In this document: positions 1-5,447 of the stretch, one piece after another | How the letters are laid out: the number at the start of each line of letters is the position of its first letter | How positions within the stretch are numbered: position 1 is the first letter of the stretch | Source of the DNA: Dehalococcoidales bacterium | GTDB taxonomy: Bacteria > Chloroflexota > Dehalococcoidia > Dehalococcoidales > RBG-16-60-22 | DNA: 5,447 bases | Assembly: GCA_030615475.1 (NCBI GenBank) | Contig: JAUWZF010000091.1 | Span: 1 to 5,447 of the forward strand | Direction: 5' to 3' | The notes under the pieces: model-generated | Seen by the model: only the letters and a program-made list of their open reading frames with translations | The model's database searches: none | What the model was told of the DNA's origin: nothing | Translations under genes and position numbers: made by a program

Positions 1-1
1 C

Positions 2-199
2 CCAAATATGAGGAGTAGATTAAGAAATCTCTAATCCAGTTTAATCTTCTTCAAAGAGCTTATTGAGGCGGGAAAGCTAAGATCGGTCATAGATAGAAGC
101 TATCCGTTGGAACAAATTGTCGAGGCTCACAGGTATGTTGAAAAAGGGCACAAAAAGGGAAATGTAGTCATAACTGTGGAACATAACGACAAAACCTGA
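2..199 (+). pseudogene. 3' remnant of an MDR-family NAD(P)-dependent dehydrogenase / quinone oxidoreductase, interrupted by an in-frame stop
   Basis: From about position 41 to the TGA at 197-199 the frame reads a typical C-terminus of medium-chain dehydrogenase/reductase proteins. It contains [17 protein letters not shown], then [20 protein letters not shown], then NVVI, followed by a short tail ending HNDKT. In this family the segment packs on the catalytic domain near the NAD(P)H site. The same frame carries TAA at 32-34, just before the conserved block, and the residues before it (from the ATG at 8) match the family poorly. The other two forward frames also have stops here (TAG at 16-18; TGA at 9-11). 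The gene is therefore either decayed or affected by a frameshift or error near the window edge. The stretch is visibly AT-richer than the operon downstream. It lies on the same strand, 144 bases before the carboxylase-like gene. The substrate cannot be told from the C-terminus; a link to alcohol-to-ketone oxidation is only inference. Confidence 0.62.
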
Positions 200-251
200 C
201 AAAGCGCTGCAGTCGACGGCAGGGAGCTGTGGTTTTTATTAATGTTTCTGG

Positions 252-305
252 GTTGCGACGGGTTTTGGTTGGTCGGACGCTTTTCGGCAGACCCCCAGCC
301 GCAAC
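252..305 (+). other. Imperfect inverted repeat in the leader of the operon
   Basis: GTTGCG at 252-257 is exactly complementary to CGCAAC at 300-305, and an inner GGGT (260-263) can pair with ACCC (291-294). Together they could form a long hairpin with internal mismatches and a loop of about 27 bases. It sits 38 bases before the start codon of the HyuB-like gene, in the only sizeable gap before the operon. No run of T follows directly, so it does not look like an intrinsic terminator. It could be an operator, a leader RNA element or chance. I recognise no known riboswitch. Apart from this, 200-343 holds no gene I can support. Confidence 0.25.
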
Positions 306-332
306 TGAACTTAGGTCGTTGAATAATAAAGA

Positions 333-340
333 GGAGGAGG
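333..340 (+). promoter_or_regulatory. Strong Shine-Dalgarno sequence of the HyuB-like gene
   Basis: A GGAGGAGG run ends three bases before the ATG at 344 and offers overlapping GGAGG registers that give usual spacing. An in-frame TGA at 320-322, with no other start codon between it and 344, fixes this ATG as the only possible standard start. Confidence 0.85.
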
Positions 341-343
341 GCC

Positions 344-2428
344 ATGCCAGGTGCCATAGATTACGAAATCAGTAAACGACTTCATCCAGAGCCTCCAACA
401 GAGGAAGAACTTGAAAATATGAAGGATATTGAACCCACTTCGGCGGGTATTTTACTCCATAAGCTGCATACCATAACGTCCGAGGGTAATGAGACTCTTG
501 TCAAGCTCGGTGCCAGTACCGGATGCCGCTGGGGAGACACGGCCGCGGCCATTTATACCAGGTCGGGTGACAGCGCTGTCTGTGCCTCGGGTCTGTATTT
601 TCACGCCGTGCTGGGTTCTACGGATGTAAAGTATATCATGAAGTATTGGGTGAATGAGCTCAGTGTCGGTGTCAAGCCGGGAGACGCATTCTTTTGTAAT
701 ATGCCCTATATCCGTGGTACGCATCCTCCAGATATGGCCATATATGCACCGATATTCTACAAAGATAAGCTGGTATGCTGGATTGGAGCCGTAGTCCATA
801 CCGGGGAATGCGGTGCCTGTGAACCGGGTGGCATGCCCAGCGGTTCGAGGAGTATGTATGAGGAGGGACTGCAGGTCCCTGCCTTGAAAATCGCTGAGAA
901 CTACAGATTAAAAGAAGATGTTATCAATTATTTTAACCACATGGTGCGGGACCCCCGGGCCATGACTCTGGATATCAAGGCAAGAATGGCCTGTTTGAGA
1001 GTAATGGAGAAACGTTTGTTGCCCGTTATCGAAAAGGTATCACCCGAGCACATGATTGGGATTCTCAGGTATGCCATTAAGATTACCGGTGAAGCCGCCC
1101 GGAAGCGCATCAGCCAATGGACTGACGGCAAGTACAGCTTTGTCCAGTTCATCGACGCCGTGGGTATACTGCACCGATTGATGAAAGTTGCCGTCACGCT
1201 GGAGAAGAAAGGCGACCATCTGTACTTTGATTATGATGGTACCTCACCGGAGGTTATGGACCGCGTGGCCAATTCCCCGGGGACGGGAGTTATCGGCGTA
1301 AATACCGTGTATTTGCTGGGTCACCTTTTCTACGATTTGCCTCATAACTCGGGTATTCTGGAGCCTATGTCGTTCAAGATGCCGGACGGCAGTATCGTCA
1401 ATGCCAGCCGTGAGTCTCCGAAAGCCGGTTGCGCTTATGTCCACGAGGCAGGTTCCCTGGCCGTACAATACGTGCTTCAGAACCTGGTCTATGCCGCCGG
1501 CCCGGACCGAACTGAATGTGCCGGCAACCGTGGTTTCGATACCCTGTCCTACGGAGGCGTGAACCAGTATGGAGAGTCGTTCGCCGATGCCGGCGCGGAG
1601 ATGAACGGAATCGGATTTGGTGCCAGAAGCTATAAAGACGGGGTGGATGTCGCCGGAGCCTACTTTGCGCCGATGACTTCCGAGCCGGGAGAGGTTGAAA
1701 GCCTGGAATCACACCTGCCGTTTCTGTATTTATACCGCGGTTTCCATCAGGACAGTTGCGGGCACGGCAAGTACCGGGGCGGCGTCGGCATGGACTATGC
1801 CGTCAAAATCCACGCCGTACCCAGTGCGGCACTGGGTACCTGGGGCTTTGGCTCCAAAATAACACTGACGCAGGGGCTCTTCGGAGGCTATGGCGTTCCG
1901 GCGCTGCCTTTCCTGGCAATATCCGGCTCTAATTTGAATAAGATGTTGCATGATACAGACCCGAATATCCCTAGTTCGGCCAGGATGCTTTACCAGAAAC
2001 AGGCCATTAAGGGTCATTACAATTTGAGAGGATATCCCTGTGTGGCCGAGCCTACCAAAGAAGGGGATCTGGTGGCCGGTGGCACCGGTGGGGGCGGCGG
2101 ATATGGAGACCCGATTGAACGTGACCCCCCACTGGTAATGAATGATTTGGAAAAAGAGACTATTTCTCACTGGGCAGCCAGGAATGTCTATAAGGTTGTC
2201 TACGATGAAAAAATACTGGCGGTTGATGAGGAAAAAACAAAGTCGCTCCGCGAGCAGGAAAGAAAGGATAGAAGGACAAGGGGTAAGAAATTTGCCGAAT
2301 TCGAGAAAGAGTGGCTAAAGAAGAAGCCAAGTGACGAAACTCTGGAGTTTTATGGCACGTGGCCGGCACCAAAATACGAATCGTTCTCATATTTTGGCGA
2401 CTGGTCGGGGTATCAGGAGAATGAATAA
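344..2428 (+). CDS. HyuB-family protein, acetone carboxylase alpha subunit-like (putative ketone carboxylase subunit)
   Basis: This 694-residue cytosolic protein belongs to the hydantoinase B/oxoprolinase family and resembles the alpha subunit of acetone carboxylase (AcxB) more than plain HyuB. Acetone carboxylase turns acetone, bicarbonate and ATP into acetoacetate. Visible landmarks are PGDAFFCNMPY (112-122), GTHPPDMA (125-132), GAVVHTGECG (148-157), a family NSG..P...PDGS segment (335-350), DSCGHGKYRGG (470-480) and the glycine-rich GGTGGGGGYGDPIERDP (579-595). H127, D130 and H152 have the H-x2-D...H arrangement I recall for the manganese ligands of the acetone carboxylase alpha subunit. 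A charged tail of about 100 residues (596-694) follows the glycine-rich loop, as in AcxB-type proteins; ordinary HyuB proteins usually end soon after it. The protein is somewhat shorter than AcxB (about 770). No HyuA/AcxA ATPase subunit is adjacent. The gene overlaps the CoA-transferase gene by 8 bases. Family is sure; substrate is inferred from context. Other options are an acetophenone-carboxylase-like or hydantoinase/oxoprolinase activity. Confidence 0.88.
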   Translation: MPGAIDYEISKRLHPEPPTEEELENMKDIEPTSAGILLHKLHTITSEGNETLVKLGASTGCRWGDTAAAIYTRSGDSAVCASGLYFHAVLGSTDVKYIMKYWVNELSVGVKPGDAFFCNMPYIRGTHPPDMAIYAPIFYKDKLVCWIGAVVHTGECGACEPGGMPSGSRSMYEEGLQVPALKIAENYRLKEDVINYFNHMVRDPRAMTLDIKARMACLRVMEKRLLPVIEKVSPEHMIGILRYAIKITGEAARKRISQWTDGKYSFVQFIDAVGILHRLMKVAVTLEKKGDHLYFDYDGTSPEVMDRVANSPGTGVIGVNTVYLLGHLFYDLPHNSGILEPMSFKMPDGSIVNASRESPKAGCAYVHEAGSLAVQYVLQNLVYAAGPDRTECAGNRGFDTLSYGGVNQYGESFADAGAEMNGIGFGARSYKDGVDVAGAYFAPMTSEPGEVESLESHLPFLYLYRGFHQDSCGHGKYRGGVGMDYAVKIHAVPSAALGTWGFGSKITLTQGLFGGYGVPALPFLAISGSNLNKMLHDTDPNIPSSARMLYQKQAIKGHYNLRGYPCVAEPTKEGDLVAGGTGGGGGYGDPIERDPPLVMNDLEKETISHWAARNVYKVVYDEKILAVDEEKTKSLREQERKDRRTRGKKFAEFEKEWLKKKPSDETLEFYGTWPAPKYESFSYFGDWSGYQENE

Positions 2429-3161
2429 AGTTGTAGCAAGTGCCAGGGAAGCGCTGGCCGATATTTTTGACGGTGCCGTTATCCTGTGCGGCGGCTTTGG
2501 CTGCGTGGGCGGCATGCCGTCAACGTTGCTCAGGGCATTGTCGGAACTGCAGGTGAAGAACCTGACCCTGGTTGGCAATGCCCCGGCGCTCGGATTAGAA
2601 GCCCAGAAGACAGCCGCCAGGACCATGCAGGTACCGGAGTCCTATGCCGACGGCTCGTTACTATTGAAAAACGGACAGGTTCGCAAGCTGATTGCTTCCG
2701 TTCCGGCGATGGCCATATATCGCCTTCAGGAGCCTTTCCCCATCGTCAAGGCTTTACAGGAGGGACAAGATATCGAAATAGAGCTCGTGCCACAGGGGAC
2801 CCTTGCCGAAAGAATCAGGGCTGCCCGGGCCGGCATCCCTGCCTTCTACACAGGCACCGGCACGGGGACACTCCTGGAGAAGGACAAAGAAGTCAGGCAA
2901 ATTGACGGTCGGCCTTACCTGCTGGAATACGCCCTCAAAGCTGACTTTGCCCTTATCTGGGCATACCAGGCTGACCGTTACGGCAATCTCATCTACAAAG
3001 GCACATCCCGCACTTTCAATGCCACCATGGCCGGGGCGGCGGCCGTCACCGTTGCTGAGGTGGGCGGGGTGGTAGAACCCGGAGAGCTGGACCCTGAAAT
3101 AATAGTGACACCGGGGATGTACGTAGACCGCGTGGTCGTAAGACAGGGGGAGACAGGATGA
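2421..3161 (+). CDS. 3-oxoacid CoA-transferase, subunit A (AtoD/ScoA type)
   Basis: This 246-residue subunit A of a family I CoA transferase moves CoA between an acyl-CoA donor, such as succinyl-CoA or acetyl-CoA, and a 3-oxo acid. It begins MNKVVASAREALADI, the usual opening of the family. It then shows the glycine motif GGFGCVGGMP (residues about 18-27), LVPQGTLAERIRAA, GIPAFYTGTGTGTL, a DRYGNLIY segment, and a closing VEPGELDPE...TPGMYVDR block. The start at 2421 was chosen because it gives this canonical N-terminus; the frame stays open farther upstream, but only through HyuB coding sequence. The ATG lies inside ATGAATAA, overlapping the end of the HyuB-like gene by 8 bases. An AGGAG at 2415-2419 sits too close (1 base) to be ideal, so translational coupling is likely. 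It forms a heteromer with the next gene product. In this setting the likely acceptor is the 3-oxo acid made by the carboxylase, possibly acetoacetate. Exact donor and acceptor cannot be read from sequence. Confidence 0.9.
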   Translation: MNKVVASAREALADIFDGAVILCGGFGCVGGMPSTLLRALSELQVKNLTLVGNAPALGLEAQKTAARTMQVPESYADGSLLLKNGQVRKLIASVPAMAIYRLQEPFPIVKALQEGQDIEIELVPQGTLAERIRAARAGIPAFYTGTGTGTLLEKDKEVRQIDGRPYLLEYALKADFALIWAYQADRYGNLIYKGTSRTFNATMAGAAAVTVAEVGGVVEPGELDPEIIVTPGMYVDRVVVRQGETG

Positions 3162-3874
3162 GTATGCCCGAAGGCAGGATGGATGAGCAAACGATAGCCA
3201 TGCGCGTGGCCAGGGAATTTCAGGACGGGATGATAGTAAATCTGGGCGGCGGCATACCGAGTCTGGCATGCAATTTCGTGGCTGAGGGCAGAGAGGTCTT
3301 TTTCCACACGGAGAACGGAGCGCTTGGCTACGGCGGTACAGCTTCTTTAGAAGAAGCAGATTGGGACCTGTTTAATGCCAGCTTCCAGCCGGTAACCCCG
3401 TTGCCGGGAATGAGCTTCTTCAGCCATGACGAAGCGTTCGCCATGATACGGGGTGGTCATATTGATATCAGCGTTCTCGGGGCATTTGAAGTTTCCGAGA
3501 AAGGCGACCTGGCTAACTGGGCAATAGGGAATATGAAGGACTATAACGGAGATGTTGTTGCCTGGATTAAAACGGGCAGGTTTCCTCCAGCTATCGGAGG
3601 GGCGATGGACCTCGCCGCGGGGGCAAAAAGAATCATTGTCGCCATGACCCACACGACGAGGGATGGCAGCCCCAAGGTCGTGAAAAAGTGTAAGTACGAA
3701 ATAACCGCGCGCAAGTGCGTATCGCTGATTGTCACCGATATGGCCGTAATTGAGGTAACGTCGGAGGGGCTCGTCCTTAAGGAGGTAGCCCCGGGTCTAA
3801 CGCCCGATGACATTCAGGCAGTAACCGAACCCAAATTGATTGTTGCTGATGACCTCAAGGAAGTGGAACTATAA
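3158..3874 (+). CDS. 3-oxoacid CoA-transferase, subunit B (AtoA/ScoB type)
   Basis: This 238-residue catalytic subunit pairs with the gene before it. The family signature is clear: NLGGGIPSLACNF (residues 28-40), then HTENGALGYGG (50-60), where E52 (codon 3311-3313) corresponds to the catalytic glutamate that forms the enzyme-CoA thioester. Next come IGGAMDLAAGAKRIIVAM and a HTTRDGSPK...CVSLIVTDMAVIEV block, all typical of succinyl-CoA:3-oxoacid and acetate:acetoacetate CoA transferases. The ATG at 3158 overlaps the previous stop (ATGA), with AGGGGGA at 3145-3151 as ribosome binding site. The ATGs at 3164 and 3179 are alternatives that would give a length closer to the usual 210-220 residues. 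No key residue is missing, so the A/B pair should be active. The role inferred from context is to activate a carboxylation product so that the thiolase downstream can cleave it. Confidence 0.92.
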   Translation: MSMPEGRMDEQTIAMRVAREFQDGMIVNLGGGIPSLACNFVAEGREVFFHTENGALGYGGTASLEEADWDLFNASFQPVTPLPGMSFFSHDEAFAMIRGGHIDISVLGAFEVSEKGDLANWAIGNMKDYNGDVVAWIKTGRFPPAIGGAMDLAAGAKRIIVAMTHTTRDGSPKVVKKCKYEITARKCVSLIVTDMAVIEVTSEGLVLKEVAPGLTPDDIQAVTEPKLIVADDLKEVEL

Positions 3875-3914
3875 CTTAAGGATTATCTTTAGAGAAAAAA
3901 GCGAGGAGAATTGC

Positions 3915-4325
3915 ATGAAAACCGGAGTCCCGTTCAGAGAGGGGCTTTTCCAGGGGAGCGGCGAAAAAGGCTCGTTGCTGGGAGCCAGGTGCCGGCAGTG
4001 CGGGCAGATAATTTTCCCCAGGAGAGAAGCCTGTCTGAACTGCCTGGGAAATGACCTGGAGCTAATACAACTGAGCCGGAAGGGTAAACTCTACAGCTAT
4101 ACTATCGTACATATGCCGAGCGAGCACTTCGAACCTCCCTATGCGGTCGGCTGGATAGAGCTGCCGGAGGGAGTAAAGATATTCAGCCAGATTAGAGGCT
4201 GGCAGGAACATCCCCTGGAAATAGGGATGGACATGGCTTTACACTTTGAAAAACTCTGGGAAGAAGAAGAAAAGGAAGTGATTGGATACGTTTTCAGACC
4301 TTCCGTAAATGATGGAGGAGCTTGA
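3915..4325 (+). CDS. DUF35-type zinc-ribbon/OB-fold protein, thiolase partner
   Basis: This small protein of 136 residues has an N-terminal rubredoxin-like zinc ribbon, C26-x2-C29-x10-C40-x2-C43. It is followed by an OB-fold with KGKLYSYTIVH, PPYAVGWIELPEG and a hydrophobic strand pattern typical of the family. Family members bind thiolases or thiolase-like enzymes. They link thiolase to HMG-CoA synthase in archaea and partner the aldolase Ltp2 in steroid degradation, where the OB-fold accommodates acyl-CoA. The ATG at 3915 is preceded by GAGGAG (3903-3908) at good spacing. An in-frame TTG at 3840 would extend the frame into the transferase gene and lacks family similarity. The gene is 40 bases after the transferase subunit B and 4 bases before the thiolase, which strongly suggests a complex with the latter. 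The C-terminus is rich in glutamate and lysine (residues about 113-121). The specific acyl-CoA is unknown. Confidence 0.85.
   Translation: MKTGVPFREGLFQGSGEKGSLLGARCRQCGQIIFPRREACLNCLGNDLELIQLSRKGKLYSYTIVHMPSEHFEPPYAVGWIELPEGVKIFSQIRGWQEHPLEIGMDMALHFEKLWEEEEKEVIGYVFRPSVNDGGA
4314..4320 (+). promoter_or_regulatory. Ribosome binding site deciding the thiolase start
   Basis: GGAGGAG, within the last codons of the DUF35 gene, lies 9 bases before the ATG at 4330. A second in-frame ATG at 4312 overlaps this motif and would add only MEELEK. The 4330 start gives the usual MREVAIIGVG opening of the family, so it is preferred. Confidence 0.65.
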
Positions 4326-4329
4326 GAAG

Positions 4330-5447
4330 ATGAGAGAAGTAGCTATCATCGGGGTAGGCAGCACCGTTATGGGTAAATTCCCGGAGAGGTTGCCATATGA
4401 ACTGGGCGCGGAAGCGGTCCGGGCGGCAATACAAGATGCCGGCATATCCCCCGGGGATTTACAGTTTGCCTACTGCGCCAACCTTTACGGAGGCATGGTT
4501 ATCGGGCAGGCGGTTATGGGAGAGATAGGAGTTACCAGTATCGAGCTGACCAATATCGAGAACGCCTGTACCGGCGGGGCAACCGCTATCAGGAAGGCAT
4601 GGTGGGATATTGCTTCCGGCCTCTACGATATCGGCATAGCAGTCGGCGTTGAATCTATAACCACAAGCCCTATGGCCGGCAAACTGATAACACCGGCCAA
4701 AGGTGACATTACCGGAGAACTCGGCATGAACATGGTAGCCAGATTCGCTCTATCGCAGAGAAGATACATGGACACGTTTAAGGTTTCCCTGGAACAGATC
4801 GCTCGGGTCTCGGTGAAAAACCACCGGAACGGATGTATGAATCCGTACTCGCAGTACCGGAAAGAACTTACTATTGAAGAAATCGTCAATTCCCGACCTA
4901 TTTGCGAGCCTATTACCCTGCTGCAATGCTGCCCGGCGACGGATGGAGCCGCCGCGGCGATACTGGTGTCCGGCGAGCTGGCAAAAAAATATACCAGCCA
5001 GTCGGTCTTCATTGCCGCCTCGGTATTAAAAAGTGGAGATTATGCGTTCCGCTGGGAGGATATGACCTTCTCCGATATGACCTATAAATGCGCCGGTAGC
5101 GCCTATGAAATGGCCGGCCTCGGCCCTGAAGACGTTGATGTCTGTGAACTCCATGATGCTTTCGCCGTGAACGAGCTACAGCATTACGTAGAGCTGGGTT
5201 TCTGTAAGAGGGGTGAAGAGGTACGCCTGCTTGAGGAAGGTGTTACCGAACTGGGAGGGAAGCTTCCGGTGAATACCAGCGGTGGCCTGCTATCGAAAGG
5301 ACATCCCGTCAGTGCCTCGGGCGTGGCTCAAATAGCCGAGCTTGTCTGGCAGCTGAGAGGCCAGGCCGGTGAACGCCAGGTTGCCGGTGCTAAGGTCGCC
5401 CTGGCCCATGTTATCGGCGGCGAGGTTACCGGCCTGGAGTCCGGGGC
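4330..5447 (+). CDS. Thiolase of the SCP-x/lipid-transfer type (acetyl-CoA acetyltransferase-like), 3' end cut by window
   Basis: The frame is open from 4330 to the window end, giving 372 residues; only some 10-25 are probably missing, since relatives are about 385-395 long. It starts MREVAIIGVGST. The nucleophile motif NACTGG carries C80 (codon 4567-4569). CELHDAFAVNEL (272-283) holds the second thiolase block with H275, and GGLLSKGHPVSASG (318-331) holds the catalytic H325. The final LAHVIGGEVTGLESG block is typical of lipid-carrier thiolases, which lack the C-terminal CxG motif of classical biosynthetic and degradative thiolases. With the cysteine present, true thiolysis of a 3-oxoacyl-CoA to acetyl-CoA and a shortened acyl-CoA is expected. 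Aldolase-like relatives such as Ltp2 lack it. The DUF35 neighbour 4 bases upstream is the probable partner. In the operon it would be the last step after carboxylation and CoA transfer. The substrate, acetoacetyl-CoA or a larger 3-oxoacyl-CoA, is not determined. Confidence 0.9.
   Translation, partial: MREVAIIGVGSTVMGKFPERLPYELGAEAVRAAIQDAGISPGDLQFAYCANLYGGMVIGQAVMGEIGVTSIELTNIENACTGGATAIRKAWWDIASGLYDIGIAVGVESITTSPMAGKLITPAKGDITGELGMNMVARFALSQRRYMDTFKVSLEQIARVSVKNHRNGCMNPYSQYRKELTIEEIVNSRPICEPITLLQCCPATDGAAAAILVSGELAKKYTSQSVFIAASVLKSGDYAFRWEDMTFSDMTYKCAGSAYEMAGLGPEDVDVCELHDAFAVNELQHYVELGFCKRGEEVRLLEEGVTELGGKLPVNTSGGLLSKGHPVSASGVAQIAELVWQLRGQAGERQVAGAKVALAHVIGGEVTGLESG

Noticed and set aside
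207..237. Possible intrinsic terminator after the dehydrogenase remnant: CTGC/GCAG stem followed by a T run at 233-237
   Set aside because: The stem is only four base pairs with an eight-base loop, and the T run begins ten bases past it, so it does not meet the usual pattern.
127..2390. Several minus-strand open frames of 70-150 codons opposite the HyuB-like gene and its leader
   Set aside because: Their translations are low-complexity or unlike any family, and those within 344-2390 lie antisense to a gene with strong family motifs, so they are shadow frames.
2331..2420. Upstream extension of the CoA-transferase subunit A with an extra 30 residues
   Set aside because: The extension lies entirely inside the HyuB-like coding region and reads as unrelated low-similarity sequence; the internal ATG at 2421 gives the canonical family start.
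2486..2905. Plus-strand frame of 139 codons inside the transferase subunit A gene
   Set aside because: It is out of frame with a well-conserved gene and its protein has no family-like pattern.
3840..3914. Upstream TTG start of the DUF35 gene
   Set aside because: It would translate through the end of the transferase gene and the ribosome binding site; the ATG at 3915 with GAGGAG upstream is much better.
4623..5012. Minus-strand frame of 129 codons opposite the thiolase
   Set aside because: The plus-strand frame carries the thiolase catalytic motifs throughout, so the antisense frame is a by-product of its codon use.
1..5447. Search for CRISPR repeats, tRNA/rRNA genes, insertion sequences and attachment sites
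   Set aside because: No direct repeat arrays, cloverleaf-like sequences, transposase motifs or terminal inverted repeats were seen by eye; the window is fully explained by the operon and its leader.

Overview
This window is one plus-strand catabolic gene cluster from a bacterium of medium GC content, probably an uncultured anaerobe. The style (acetone-carboxylase-type HyuB protein, AtoDA-type CoA transferase, OB-fold/zinc-ribbon protein and SCP-x-type thiolase in one operon) is familiar from Desulfobacterota, Dehalococcoidia-like Chloroflexota and related subsurface lineages. That assignment is a guess from general familiarity; nothing here is a taxonomic marker.

Layout. Positions 1-199 hold the AT-richer 3' end of a medium-chain (MDR) dehydrogenase/quinone-oxidoreductase-like gene. 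Its well-conserved C-terminus is preceded by an in-frame stop at 32-34, so it looks like a broken gene or a sequence error. A 144-base gap (200-343) contains an imperfect inverted repeat and ends in a very strong Shine-Dalgarno sequence. Five genes then follow in tight succession: a HyuB/acetone carboxylase alpha-like protein (344-2428), 3-oxoacid CoA-transferase subunit A (2421-3161) and subunit B (3158-3874), a DUF35-type zinc-ribbon/OB-fold protein (3915-4325), and a thiolase of the SCP-x/lipid-transfer type (4330 to the window end, truncated). Spacings are 8-base overlap, 4-base overlap, 40-base gap and 4-base gap, so this is almost certainly one transcription unit.

Working together, the genes spell out a plausible ketone-degradation route. 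A metal-dependent carboxylase subunit would turn a ketone into a 3-oxo acid. The CoA transferase would activate that acid to a 3-oxoacyl-CoA, and the DUF35/thiolase pair would cleave it to acetyl-CoA plus a shorter acyl-CoA. With acetone this would be acetone to acetoacetate to acetoacetyl-CoA to two acetyl-CoA. The true ketone is unknown, and the thiolase type allows something larger than acetone.

The main oddity is that the carboxylase alpha-like subunit has no ATP-hydrolysing HyuA/AcxA-type partner and no small gamma subunit next to it, although known acetone and acetophenone carboxylases need partner subunits. The metal-ligand pattern and the acetone-carboxylase-like C-terminal tail are nevertheless present. 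The partners may lie beyond the thiolase or elsewhere in the genome, or this may be a reduced or different system.
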